In this document: positions 7,570 to 15,757 of the stretch, in pieces | How positions within the stretch are numbered: the stretch's first letter is position 1 | How the letters are laid out: every line of letters starts with the position of its first letter | From: Micavibrio_A sp964539025 | GTDB taxonomy: Bacteria > Pseudomonadota > Alphaproteobacteria > Micavibrionales > Micavibrionaceae | Assembly: GCA_964539025.1 (NCBI GenBank) | Contig: CAZIFA010000002.1 | Coordinates: forward strand, 248,001 to 312,000 | DNA length: 64,000 nucleotides | Direction: 5' to 3' | The notes under the pieces: model-generated | Database searches by the model: none | What the model was told of the DNA's origin: nothing | The model's input: the letters and a program-made list of their open reading frames with translations, nothing else | Translations under genes and position numbers: made by a program

Positions 7570-8113
7570 TGATGATCAGCTTGCGGTCGACCACTTCATA
7601 ACCCATCGGGGGATAGCCGCCCATCCACATGCCCTTGCGTTTCGAGGCGGCAAACTTATCGCGGATGCGTTCGCCGATCACTTCGCGTTCAAACTGCGCA
7701 AAGGAAAGAAGAATGTTCAGCGTCAGGCGACCCATTGATGTCGTGGTGTTGAATTGCTGGGTGACGGAAACGAAGCTGACCTTGTGCTTATCGAAAAGCT
7801 CGATCAGCTTGGCAAAATCCGTCAGGGAGCGTGAGAGACGGTCGACCTTGTAAACCACCACCACGTCGATCAGGCCGTTTTGAATGTCTTTCAAAAGCCG
7901 CTGCAGCGCCGGACGCTCCAGGTGACCGCCCGATATGCCGCCATCGTCATAATAGTCCGGCACCAGCGTCCAGCCTTCCGACCGCTGCGAGGCGACGTAA
8001 TTTTCTCCGGCCTCGCGCTGGGCATCGAGGCTGTTGAATTCCATGTCCAAGCCTTCCTCGGACGATTTGCGGGTATAAACCGCGCAGCGAATGCGGCGTT
8101 TGATCTCGGTCAT
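7526..8113 (-). pseudogene. Truncated large serine recombinase
   Basis: A 195-residue protein containing the complete resolvase-type catalytic domain: YTRKS with nucleophile Ser17, the GGISGGHLERPALQRLL segment, VVYKVDRLSRS and the FEREVIGERIRDKF helix. Large serine recombinases of this type (site-specific integrases of phage-like elements) usually run beyond 450 residues, with a recombinase domain, zinc ribbon and coiled coil. Here the protein stops at ETEAELVRKIFDR, exactly where the DNA-binding recombinase domain should begin, and a different gene fragment follows. It is therefore most likely inactive for integration. Start ATG overlaps the stop of the DUF2924 gene (ATGA), the normal arrangement in intact elements. 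Confidence 0.85.
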
Positions 8114-8550
8114 TTGGCGTCTCCCTTATTGCGGTTCGTGAGGCCGAAAAAGGCAGGGCCGGATGTCCAGGTGCCTGTGATGTCGCAGGCGATGCGGGAT
8201 AGGCTCTTATACTTCATGCCATTGTATTCAAATCCGTCCGGCAGCACCGTGACGTGGTGTTCAACGCCTTTGTATTGCCGCACCAGGCGGGAGCCTGTCA
8301 GCGGCTTCATCATGCGGGGATCTTTGCGCGATTGGTCTTGGCGGCGCTGACTCTGAGCCTCAAGGCGTTTGTCGACCAGCGCGTCGCCGCCCAGCGCCAA
8401 TTCCTGGATGCGATAAGCAAGGCGGCGCTGGAGATAGTTTCGTTTTGCCTGGGGCGGCACGGTGCCGAACAGGTCTTTCCACTTGGCCCGCAACTGGCCG
8501 CTATCCATGCTCTGCAATTCGCTAATCTGCGCTACAATATTAATCTTCAC
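8110..8550 (-). CDS. DUF2924 protein of a serine-recombinase element
   Basis: The protein has the DUF2924 pattern: an N-terminal helix with VAQISELQSMDSGQLRAKW, the QRRLAYRIQELALGG segment, and the C-terminal SRIACDITGTWTSGPAFFGL. DUF2924 genes regularly sit directly upstream of large serine recombinases in alphaproteobacterial elements; their function is unknown, possibly accessory to recombination. I prefer the GTG at 8550, which has a GGAG seven bases upstream and overlaps the preceding 52-residue gene by 11 bases; an ATG at 8571 would add seven residues and a 32-base overlap. The stop overlaps the recombinase start by four bases. Confidence 0.85.
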   Translation of the reverse strand: MKINIVAQISELQSMDSGQLRAKWKDLFGTVPPQAKRNYLQRRLAYRIQELALGGDALVDKRLEAQSQRRQDQSRKDPRMMKPLTGSRLVRQYKGVEHHVTVLPDGFEYNGMKYKSLSRIACDITGTWTSGPAFFGLTNRNKGDAK

Positions 8551-8698
8551 TTGTGGACTCCGTTTCCGCATACACGCTTCCGGCGGGCGGTAAGTCCAGT
8601 GAAAAACGCTCTGAATTTTGGCGCAGGCGCAGAATTCCGTTAGCCAGAATGCGGCCTATTTCCTGGGTAATTTTATGCTTCGGTGATTGTTCATTCAT
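8540..8698 (-). CDS. 52-residue leader protein of the DUF2924/recombinase unit
   Basis: A short frame starting MNEQSPKHKITQEIGRILAN and ending ETESTSED. Small proteins of about this size with an E-I-G-x-I-L-x-x-G-I-x-R-L core occur directly upstream of DUF2924 genes in related elements, and the first helix here fits. The start has a GAGG six bases upstream, and its last codons overlap the GTG start of the DUF2924 gene, so the three genes form one tightly packed operon: leader protein, DUF2924, recombinase. Function unknown. Confidence 0.6.
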   Translation of the reverse strand: MNEQSPKHKITQEIGRILANGILRLRQNSERFSLDLPPAGSVYAETESTSED

Positions 8699-9029
8699 GC
8701 CTCAATGATAAAAAAAGGCATGCGCGGGGTCAGCGCAGAAACTCTGCGCTCTGGTACGAAACTCTGCTCTCGTGCATTGATTTTTGGAGGGAAAGAGCGC
8801 CACGAAATACCGACAATCAAAATCCTTATTTTTCGGTACTTACCGAACCGTACATGCGGCGCAAATGTTCGGCAGTCTCTCAGAAGTCTTGGTGGGGATA
8901 GCCTGGGATCGGGGCTGGCGGGGCAAAATGATGGTCGGGAACCAGTACCCTTTTTTTCGCACTAACCCGCGTCGTTTTTACACTCTACCCGCCATCTTCC
9001 CGTGGATAGGCGGGTTGTAACTTAAATAA
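8699..9029. other. Gene-free stretch between the element and tRNA-Ser
   Basis: These 331 bases contain the presumed promoter of the leftward recombinase unit on one side and the DNA just beyond the tRNA-Ser 3' end on the other. Two short inverted repeats are visible: GGTACTTACC with flanking TTTTC/CGAAC near 8831-8850, and ACCCGCC (8987-8993) with GGCGGGT (9009-9015). Small rightward frames exist here, overlapping in two phases, but they lack ribosome-binding sites and protein-like composition. I see no further gene. Confidence 0.45.
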
Positions 9030-9121
9030 TGGCGGACAGGGCGGGATTCGAACCCGCGATAAGGTGTTAGCCCTATACACACTTTCCAGGCGTGCGCCTT
9101 CAACCGCTCGGCCACCTGTCC
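9030..9121 (-). tRNA. tRNA-Ser (anticodon GGA)
   Basis: The leftward sequence folds as a class II tRNA: acceptor stem GGACAGG with CCTGTCC, discriminator G and encoded CCA (9030-9032), D-arm GTGGCCGAGCGG, anticodon stem CACGC/GTGTG around the loop CTGGAAA with anticodon GGA, a long variable arm, and the T-arm GCGGGTTCGAATCCCGC. It reads serine codons UCC and UCU. It lies at the edge of the accessory stretch, the classical location of integrated elements, although no convincing duplicate of its 3' end marks an attachment site at the other edge. Confidence 0.96.
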
Positions 9122-9348
9122 GTATCCCAAGCTGCCAAAGGGGCGGCAAAGAACGCCGGACCTTAGCCAAAAAGGGGGTAAAGTACAAGCCTTTGATACC
9201 GGGCTGGCCAGCCCCCCGGAAACGGGGACTTTTCCACGGGGTTTGAAGCTGTTAGGATAAAAGGAATCGCTTCGGGCGAGGCCTTCTTTTGCCCCCTTTT
9301 TTCGATGAACAAGGATAGTGTAACCCATATGCGTGGCGGTAAATCCAG

Positions 9349-9795
9349 ATGAGCGACGGGGCCAGACTCTGGTGCTTTTTGCTCCTGATCCCTTTTTTCG
9401 CGACCCTCGGGCACGATTTATGGGCGAATTACTATGCCGACGAGCAGCAAAAAACCCGCCTTGAAGCCTTCGAAATCGACCCTACCGCGTATCAGGGTAG
9501 CGATCTTGGTTATCTTCTGGTTGCCTATGTTCCGGGAATTTACGAAACCGCGCGGGAGATGGTCGGCGAAGATAACTGGATCAAATGGGTCGATCCCATT
9601 TTGCGCCTATACACATTCGTCGTGGCGCTCGTCCCGCCGATCCTGTTTTTCATCTGGCTTTTGATTTCGCGCATCTTCGATCTATGGCCCTTCGCGGGAG
9701 CCGCGCCGCCGCCATCATCGCGCGGCAAAAGCGCATCGAAAGACATGTTTGAAAAACGCAATTCCGAAACGCAGTTTAAATACAAGCGCCGCTAA
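9349..9795 (+). CDS. Conserved-looking inner-membrane protein, unknown function
   Basis: A 148-residue protein with an N-terminal hydrophobic helix (residues 7-22, CFLLLIPFFATLGHDLW) and a second strong helix at about 88-110 (LYTFVVALVPPILFFIWLLI). The loop between them (about 65 residues) would face the periplasm, and the basic, proline-rich C-terminus ending KYKRR the cytoplasm. No enzymatic motif is visible. It is convergent with the alpha/beta hydrolase, the stop codons overlapping by two bases. Confidence 0.75.
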   Translation: MSDGARLWCFLLLIPFFATLGHDLWANYYADEQQKTRLEAFEIDPTAYQGSDLGYLLVAYVPGIYETAREMVGEDNWIKWVDPILRLYTFVVALVPPILFFIWLLISRIFDLWPFAGAAPPPSSRGKSASKDMFEKRNSETQFKYKRR

Positions 9796-10544
9796 ACTCC
9801 CGATAACTCACCGATCAACTTTGACAACAGCGCAAGATCATCCGGCGATGATAGGCTGTGATTGCCTTCTTCGCGCATATAGGCTTTTTTATCTTTCGTG
9901 TGCAGCGCGTTTATTATTCTGGGCGCAGTCTGCCACGGCACTTCGTCATCCTTCATGCCGTGGATCAGACGCACCGGCGCGCCGATGGCAATTTCACCAT
10001 CCAAAAGGCAATGACGTTCGGCATCGTCCAGCAGTTTTTTCGTGATCATGTGCGGGGATTCGGTATAGACGTTGGGAAGAAGGAAATATCCGTTTTGCGC
10101 CAGATCTGCGCGTTGTTGTTCGTTCATATGGGATTTCACCACGCGCGTAAAATCCGGCGCGGCGGCAATGCCGATAAATCCTTTTACCCGTTCGGGTCTT
10201 GCAATTGCGGCGAGCAACCCAATCCACCCACCCATCGATGAGCCGACCAGAATAAGCGGCTCGCTTGTCACGGAATCGATGATATCGAGCGCGTCATCCC
10301 GCCACAGGCCGATTGTACCGTCTTCGAACGCGCCGCCCGATTTCCCGTGGGCGCGGTAATCGAACAAAACAAGCCTCTGGCCCCTTCTTGGGCATTCTTG
10401 CGCCAGAAATTCCGCCTTCGTGCCACCCATGTCGGATCGAAAGCCGGTCAGGAAAACGACGGTCGGCAGGCTGGCATTATGTCCTTCGATGATGCGGTAA
10501 GCGAGATCCGGCGAGTCTTCCCGCTTTAAAAAAGACACAGACAT
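9792..10544 (-). CDS. Alpha/beta hydrolase (ABHD10-like serine esterase)
   Basis: A 250-residue alpha/beta hydrolase. The oxyanion region reads FLTGFRSDMGG, the nucleophile elbow GSSMGG contains the catalytic serine, an aspartate lies in LIHGMKDDEVP, and the histidine in GNHSLS near the end. The short sequence and the FLTGF-RSDM-GGTKA pattern resemble the bacterial relatives of ABHD10 esterases. The substrate is unknown. The frame extends upstream to 10691, but the first 49 codons are not protein-like, and the ATG at 10544 begins the conserved core. Cytoplasmic; no signal peptide. Confidence 0.85.
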   Translation of the reverse strand: MSVSFLKREDSPDLAYRIIEGHNASLPTVVFLTGFRSDMGGTKAEFLAQECPRRGQRLVLFDYRAHGKSGGAFEDGTIGLWRDDALDIIDSVTSEPLILVGSSMGGWIGLLAAIARPERVKGFIGIAAAPDFTRVVKSHMNEQQRADLAQNGYFLLPNVYTESPHMITKKLLDDAERHCLLDGEIAIGAPVRLIHGMKDDEVPWQTAPRIINALHTKDKKAYMREEGNHSLSSPDDLALLSKLIGELSGV

Positions 10545-10651
10545 TTTATGCCGCCTTTCGTTTTTTTTTGTCTCGCGCCGCCGGGGTATGGTAATCCTAG
10601 GGACCCAAACAACATACAAGGCCCATACTGCCCGAACAGACAAGTTATTCA

Positions 10652-11929
10652 ATGCCCAAAAAGAATATGACGATACAGCCAAACAATGCAAAAGGACTGA
10701 ACGATCCTGCCCTCGCCCGCAAGGTGCCGACGGTGATGCAGATCATTCCGTGCCTAGGCGCAGGCGGAGCGGAACAGGGCTGCATCGACGTTGCGGCGGA
10801 ACTGATAAAATCCGGCGCGACATCCATCGTCGTCAGCCATGGCGGCCACCGCATCCCCGAAATCTTGCGCGCAGGATCGAAACATATAGATCTGCCCGTT
10901 GATTCCAAAAACCCGTTCGTGATGTGGCGCAATATCTCGCGGCTGCGCAAACTGATCCGCGATCTGGATGTTGATATCGTTCACGCGAGATCCCGCGCCC
11001 CGGCATGGTCGGCGTGGAAGGCGGTCGAGGGAACGAAGGCAAAATTCATGACGACGTGCCACGCGCCGTTCAATATTTCGGGTTCGGCCAAGAAATTCTA
11101 CAACTCTTCCATAGCGCGCGGCGAACGCGTGATCGCGATATCGAATTATGTGCGTGAATATCTTTTGAAAAATTATGAAATCGACGATCGCAATATCCGT
11201 GTCATTCACCGCGGCGTCGCCATCGAAAAATTCCACCCCGGCGCAGTCGCGCCTACGCATTTGATAAAACTTTCGAACGACTGGCGTCTGCCGGACGGTT
11301 GCGCCATCGTGATGATGCCGGGACGACTGACGCGCTGGAAAGGCCATCTCGTTCTGATCGAAGCCATGGCGAAATTAAAACGCGAAGATGTATTCTGCAT
11401 CATGATAGGCGACGACCAGGGCCGCACCGATTACCGCGACGAAGTCGAAGCCGCGATAAAATCACACAACCTAGAAGGCCGCGTGCGTATCGTCGGTCAT
11501 TGTTCCGATATGCCCGCCGCCTATATGCTTGCGAATGTCGTCGTTTCCGCTTCCACCGACCCGGAAGGGTTTGGCCGTATCCCGATCGAAGCGCAAGCAA
11601 TGGGTCGCCCGATTGTAGCGACATCGCACGGCGGCGCGATGGAAACGATCATTCCGGGCGTGACGGGCTGGCTCGTTACACCGGGAGATGCCGACGATCT
11701 CGCAAAAGCTGTAGACGAAGCGTTGCATCTGAACGCAGAGCAGCGGGCGATGATGGGAACGCACGCGATGATGCATATCGCCGAAAATTTCACGCGCAGC
11801 AAAATGGTCGATGAGACGATGGATGTTTACGCCGAATTGCTACAGGAAAAATTCACAGGCAAGCGTCCCGAACCTGTTCACGCGACACCAGCGCCTTCGG
11901 ACATTCCCTTAAAACACGCGGCTGAATGA
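10652..11929 (+). CDS. Glycosyltransferase family 4
   Basis: A 425-residue GT-B glycosyltransferase. The N-terminal acceptor domain begins at about residue 27 with VMQIIPCLGAGGAEQG, and the C-terminal nucleotide-sugar domain carries MMPGRLTRWKGHLVLIEAMA, STDPEGFGRIPIEAQAMGRP (an E-x7-E-type motif) and ATSHGGAMETI, all typical of GT4. It overlaps the downstream heptosyltransferase-like gene by four bases (ATGA), so both likely act in the same pathway, assembling LPS core or another surface glycan on the cytoplasmic face of the inner membrane. Donor and acceptor sugars cannot be read from sequence. Confidence 0.92.
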   Translation: MPKKNMTIQPNNAKGLNDPALARKVPTVMQIIPCLGAGGAEQGCIDVAAELIKSGATSIVVSHGGHRIPEILRAGSKHIDLPVDSKNPFVMWRNISRLRKLIRDLDVDIVHARSRAPAWSAWKAVEGTKAKFMTTCHAPFNISGSAKKFYNSSIARGERVIAISNYVREYLLKNYEIDDRNIRVIHRGVAIEKFHPGAVAPTHLIKLSNDWRLPDGCAIVMMPGRLTRWKGHLVLIEAMAKLKREDVFCIMIGDDQGRTDYRDEVEAAIKSHNLEGRVRIVGHCSDMPAAYMLANVVVSASTDPEGFGRIPIEAQAMGRPIVATSHGGAMETIIPGVTGWLVTPGDADDLAKAVDEALHLNAEQRAMMGTHAMMHIAENFTRSKMVDETMDVYAELLQEKFTGKRPEPVHATPAPSDIPLKHAAE

Positions 11930-12870
11930 GCATGAGCGACGGGGGCCGCCATATACTCGTCATCAAGCTCGGCGCGCTCGGCGATTTCATTCAAGCCCTC
12001 GGCCCCATGGCGGCAATCCGCGCGTATCATCCACGTGATCGCATTACGCTATTAACAACACCGCCTTATGAATCCCTCGCCCGCTCCAGCGGTTATTTCG
12101 ACGATATCCTGATCGACCAGCGCCCGAAATGGCTAGACCTCGCGGGATGGATATCGCTCCGCCGAACGCTCAATGAAGGGCAATTTTTTCGCGTCTATGA
12201 TTTGCAAAATAATGATCGTACGTCTTTTTACTTGCGGTTGTTTTCATCAAAGCCCGAATGGGTCGGGGCCGCGTCGGGCGCATCCATTCGCAACAATTCA
12301 CCAGAGCGCACGGCAGGCCGCGCGTTCGACGGGCATGTCCAGACGCTTGCGCTCGCCGGAATCAGAAATGTTGCGCTGGACCGTCTTGAGTGGATGCAAG
12401 GAAATGCGGATTTCGAAGATATTGATCCCCCTTATATCCTGATCGTGCCGGGTTCGGCCGCCAGTCGCCCGGAAAAACGCTGGCCCGCTTTGCAGTATGC
12501 GGCTTTGTGCAAAGAACTTGTTGTAAGGGGCTATCTCCCGGTCCTGATCGGAAGCGAGGCAGAATCAGAAACGCTTGATGAAATAAAGCGTGCCGTGCCT
12601 GAATGCCTAAACCTTATGGGGCGCACGTCTTTATCCGATCTTCCTGCGCTGGCACGCGGCGCGGCGGGCGCGATCGGCAATGATACCGGCCCGATGCACA
12701 TGATCGCGCCGACAGGATGCAAATCCATCGTGCTGTTCTCACACAGCAGCAACCCCAAACGCCACGCGCCCATCGGGCGCGATGTCGTCACGTTACAAAA
12801 AAACATTCTAGCGGATTTAAAAATGGAAGATGTGCTGCGCGTGTTCGAACGTCAGCAAGCTGGATCGTAA
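11926..12870 (+). CDS. Glycosyltransferase family 9, heptosyltransferase-like
   Basis: A 314-residue protein of the ADP-heptose:LPS heptosyltransferase family (RfaF/WaaF type). Typical parts are the start ILVIKLGALGDFIQALGPM, the central ILIVPGSAASRPEKRWPA, and the C-terminal AIGNDTGPMHMIAPTGCKS with VLFSHSSNPKRHAP. The enzyme transfers a heptose-like sugar to the inner core of LPS. It is translationally coupled to the preceding GT4 gene. Its last 19 bases overlap the end of the convergent ArsR-family gene. The exact sugar transferred is not certain. Confidence 0.9.
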   Translation: MSMSDGGRHILVIKLGALGDFIQALGPMAAIRAYHPRDRITLLTTPPYESLARSSGYFDDILIDQRPKWLDLAGWISLRRTLNEGQFFRVYDLQNNDRTSFYLRLFSSKPEWVGAASGASIRNNSPERTAGRAFDGHVQTLALAGIRNVALDRLEWMQGNADFEDIDPPYILIVPGSAASRPEKRWPALQYAALCKELVVRGYLPVLIGSEAESETLDEIKRAVPECLNLMGRTSLSDLPALARGAAGAIGNDTGPMHMIAPTGCKSIVLFSHSSNPKRHAPIGRDVVTLQKNILADLKMEDVLRVFERQQAGS

Positions 12871-13151
12871 ATCGTACACAAGCAGGTCAAAAGCTTGGGT
12901 ACGGCTTCGTGTTTGATTGAATAATAGATCGTCTGCGCCTCGCGCCTTGTATCAACGATGCCGTCACGGCGCAGGCGGGCCAGATGCTGTGACAATGCCG
13001 ACTGGCTCAAGCCCACAAATTGTTCAAGATCCCCGACATTTTTTTCGCCCTTGCAAAGAATACAGACGATCATCAGGCGTTTTTCGTTGGCCAGCGCTTT
13101 TAAAAGCGCTGAAGCTTCTTCAGTCTGTTCTTCAAGCCTTGCTAAATTCAT
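12852..13151 (-). CDS. ArsR-family repressor, SqrR/BigR-like
   Basis: A 99-residue winged-helix repressor. The recognition helix region reads VGLSQSALSQHLARLRRDGIV with the wing TRREAQTIYYS. Cys30 in RLMIVC occupies the position of the first reactive cysteine of the sulfur sensors SqrR and BigR, and a C-terminal Cys99 could be the second; Cys33, Cys90 and Cys92 are extra. In those proteins persulfide links the two cysteines and releases DNA. No sulfide-oxidation gene is adjacent, so the regulon is elsewhere or different; a metal-sensing role using the extra cysteines is the alternative. The AT-rich upstream DNA has a TATAAT-like hexamer at about 13274. Confidence 0.85.
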   Translation of the reverse strand: MNLARLEEQTEEASALLKALANEKRLMIVCILCKGEKNVGDLEQFVGLSQSALSQHLARLRRDGIVDTRREAQTIYYSIKHEAVPKLLTCLCTIYDPAC

Positions 13152-13378
13152 GGGCAGATCACCTTTATGCAGGTGTCCTTCTATCTAACAACTATAAGTA
13201 ATGCGGCTCTATCGTTGCGCCGCCTGGTCTGGAACGCGAATCAGAGATTTACGCGGATTTTTTATAAGAAAATTATAATATAGGTTGCAAACTTAGAAAT
13301 AAATGACGCACTTTTTGGAAATAATCAATGATCAAACTATGGGACAGCTATTATTTTTTTGCAACGCATGTTCGATAT

Positions 13379-14158
13379 TTATCTACCCTGACCTTTGGCC
13401 GGAAGGCGGGATAAAAGGCGCTGTGCGACTGTATCAGAAAGAACTGATAGAAGCCATGCGCCAACCTGCGTGGGCAACGGAAAGGCGATACGACCCCGAT
13501 CTGCGGCCAATCCTTTTGCGATAATGTCTGCCGCCTTTTCCGCGCTCATCAAAAACGGCATCGGAAAATCATTCACGTCGGTCATGCGCGATTTCACAAA
13601 ACCGGGACATACGACATTGATTTTGACGCCCGTGGCACGGAGTGCACCGCGCAATGCCTCGCCATAAAACCGCACCGCGCCCTTGGATGCGCTGTAGGCG
13701 GGTGCGCCCGGAAATCCGCGATAGGCGGCAAGAGAGGCGATCAATGCAATCTGTCCCGCCTTTCGAGCGATCATGCGCGGCAGGACCGGGCCGATTGTGT
13801 TTAAAACGCCGATCAAATTCACATCGAAAATCGCGCGCGCCTGCGCAATCGGTTCACCGTTCAGCACACCGCCCGTACCACCGGAAATACCCGCATTGGC
13901 GATGACAAGATCGAGCGGGCGCATTTCATCGATCCGCGTTATCCAGCCATCCATGCCCGGTTCATCCGTGACCGATAAAACCACCGTCTCTACATCCGCG
14001 CCGCGTGCCCGGCAAGCGAGCGCGACATGTTCCAGCCGTGCGCCATCACGGCCCGAAAGCGCCAGAAAAACCCCCGCCTTTGCGTAATGCAGTGCCAGCG
14101 CTTCGCCGATGCCGCTCGATCCGCCGGTAATAAGAATGGATTTTGGCTGTTGTTTCAT
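13379..14158 (-). CDS. Short-chain dehydrogenase/reductase
   Basis: A 259-residue classical SDR. The cofactor motif TGGSSGIG is at residues 11-18, the NAG motif at 88-90, and the catalytic Ser142, Tyr155 and Lys159 are in place (ALIASLAAY; PAYSASKG). The C-terminal 40 residues contain a hydrophobic segment (VGAWLLSVLSDTVAQRLL) often seen in SDRs that associate with the membrane. The arginine after the second strand (SGRDGARL) favours NADP(H). Substrate unknown. It is transcribed divergently from gmk, with about 107 bases between the starts. Confidence 0.9.
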   Translation of the reverse strand: MKQQPKSILITGGSSGIGEALALHYAKAGVFLALSGRDGARLEHVALACRARGADVETVVLSVTDEPGMDGWITRIDEMRPLDLVIANAGISGGTGGVLNGEPIAQARAIFDVNLIGVLNTIGPVLPRMIARKAGQIALIASLAAYRGFPGAPAYSASKGAVRFYGEALRGALRATGVKINVVCPGFVKSRMTDVNDFPMPFLMSAEKAADIIAKGLAADRGRIAFPLPTQVGAWLLSVLSDTVAQRLLSRLPAKGQGR

Positions 14159-14265
14159 ACCAGAACCCTACCATCCTTGCGTAAAAAGACAAATGCGGGC
14201 TTTGCAGGCGCGAAACCCGCCGTTAGAATGGATTTGCATCTAGTTAAAGTACGATCAGGGATTCA

Positions 14266-14901
14266 ATGGAAACGAAACTCCAGCGCCGCGGTTTAATGTT
14301 TGTTCTTTCATCGCCTTCGGGCGCGGGCAAAACCACGATCACGCGCGCGATCCTGAACAATAACAGCAATCTTGAAATGTCGATTTCTGCTACCACCCGC
14401 CCGCGTCGCCCCGGCGAAGTCGACGGGCAGGATTATTATTTCGTCGATATCCCTTCATTCAACGCCATGGTCGAAAACGGTGAGATGCTCGAACACGCCA
14501 AAGTCTTTGGTAATTATTACGGCACGCCAAGGCAGCCCGTGGAAGAAGCGCTGGCGCGCGGCAACGATGTGATCTTCGACATTGAATGGCAGGGCACGCA
14601 GCAATTGCGCGAAATCGCCCGCGACGATCTTGTGACCGTCTTTATTCTGCCACCCAACGCCAAGGAACTGGAACGCCGTCTTCGTTCCCGCGCACAGGAC
14701 ACCGAAGAAATTATCCGCCACCGCATGGGCAAGGCGGCAGATGAAATGACCCATTATTCCGAATATGATTACGTTCTGATCAACAACAATGTCGAACTGG
14801 CGATTCAGCAGGCGCAAACAATTCTGGATGCCGAACGCCTGAAACGCCACCGCACAGCAGGCTTATCGGATTTCGTGCGTGGTCTTAAAGACGGTCTTTA
14901 G
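14266..14901 (+). CDS. gmk: Guanylate kinase
   Basis: A 211-residue enzyme phosphorylating GMP to GDP with ATP. It has the P-loop SSPSGAGKTT (residues 15-24), the GMP-binding segment SISATTRPRRPGEVDGQDYY, and FDIEWQGTQQLR with the lid region RLRSRAQDTEEII. Length and motif spacing are normal for the family. The last 17 bases overlap the end of the convergent rsmA gene. In alphaproteobacteria gmk is commonly found near rsmA and surA, as here. Confidence 0.96.
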   Translation: METKLQRRGLMFVLSSPSGAGKTTITRAILNNNSNLEMSISATTRPRRPGEVDGQDYYFVDIPSFNAMVENGEMLEHAKVFGNYYGTPRQPVEEALARGNDVIFDIEWQGTQQLREIARDDLVTVFILPPNAKELERRLRSRAQDTEEIIRHRMGKAADEMTHYSEYDYVLINNNVELAIQQAQTILDAERLKRHRTAGLSDFVRGLKDGL

Positions 14902-15757
14902 TCACAGCCTCGGCAAGCTTTACAAACTCTGCCACGCTCAATTCTTCAGCGCGCATTTCGCCGCGCAGACCGCATTCTTCGATATATTTCATGTAATCTT
15001 TTAATGAACCCCGGATCATTTTGCGCCGCTGGCCGAAGGCGCGCGCAGTAAGCTTTTCCATTACAGCAAAATCCGTCGTGCCTATTTCTTTTTTGGGCAC
15101 CAACCGCACGATAGACGATGTGACTTTAGGCGGCGGGGTGAAAGCCGCTGCAGGAACGTCGAACATCAATTTTACATCGGTAAGCCATTGCGCCAATATT
15201 GCCAGCCGCCCGTAAGTCTTGGTCGAGGGCTTGGCGACGATCCTCTGCGCCACTTCTTTTTGGAACATCAACACCATTTCACGATACAGGCCGGGATTTT
15301 TAAAACCGTCTTCTAGCCATCCCGTTAAAAGCGGCGTGGCGATATTGTAGGGCAGATTGGCGACAATCACGTAAGGCGATTTCGCGCCAAGTTGTTTGGC
15401 CAGCGCCGGCAAATCGGCATGAAGCGCGTCCGCCTGCACAATTTCCAGCACACCGTTTGAAGCATCTTTGAGGCTTTGCAGCGCCGCTATCGCACGAGGA
15501 TCATATTCCACCGCGATGACCTTTGCCGCGCCGGATGAAACCAGCGCACGGGTCAAACCGCCCGGACCCGGACCTATTTCAAACACGGTGCAACCTTTAA
15601 GATCGCCCGACACCCGCGCGATTTTGGATGTCAAATTGAGGTCGAGAAGAAAATTTTGCCCTAGCGATTTTTCCGCACGCAGATCATGCGCGCGAATAAC
15701 ATCACGTAATGGAGGAAGCGCCGCGATGCGATCTGCGATATCAGACACGCCGGTCAA
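14885..15757 (-). CDS. rsmA: 16S rRNA A1518/A1519 dimethyltransferase RsmA (KsgA)
   Basis: A 290-residue SAM-dependent methyltransferase that dimethylates two adjacent adenines in the helix 45 loop of 16S rRNA during small-subunit assembly. Visible motifs: SLGQNFLLDLN at residues 31-41, the SAM-binding FEIGPGPGGLTRAL, acidic VEYDPRA, and the catalytic NLPYN motif. It overlaps the 3' end of the surA gene by 17 bases and is presumably cotranscribed with it. In many relatives pdxA lies between surA and rsmA; here it is missing. Confidence 0.96.
   Translation of the reverse strand: MTGVSDIADRIAALPPLRDVIRAHDLRAEKSLGQNFLLDLNLTSKIARVSGDLKGCTVFEIGPGPGGLTRALVSSGAAKVIAVEYDPRAIAALQSLKDASNGVLEIVQADALHADLPALAKQLGAKSPYVIVANLPYNIATPLLTGWLEDGFKNPGLYREMVLMFQKEVAQRIVAKPSTKTYGRLAILAQWLTDVKLMFDVPAAAFTPPPKVTSSIVRLVPKKEIGTTDFAVMEKLTARAFGQRRKMIRGSLKDYMKYIEECGLRGEMRAEELSVAEFVKLAEAVTKDRL

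Noticed and set aside
8683..9020. Three overlapping rightward frames of 72-92 codons between the element and tRNA-Ser.
   Set aside because: No ribosome-binding sites, mutually overlapping in different phases, and unconvincing composition.
5420..9036. Direct repeat TAATGGCGGA at 5420-5429 and 9027-9036 (overlapping the tRNA-Ser 3' end) as attachment sites of the element.
   Set aside because: Only ten bases match, seven of which are the common end of many tRNA genes; the recombinase is of the serine type, which does not need long repeats at tRNA ends. Too weak to claim att sites.
13303..13524. A 73-codon rightward frame upstream of and overlapping the SDR gene end.
   Set aside because: It shares most of its length with the antisense of the SDR gene and lacks supporting signals.
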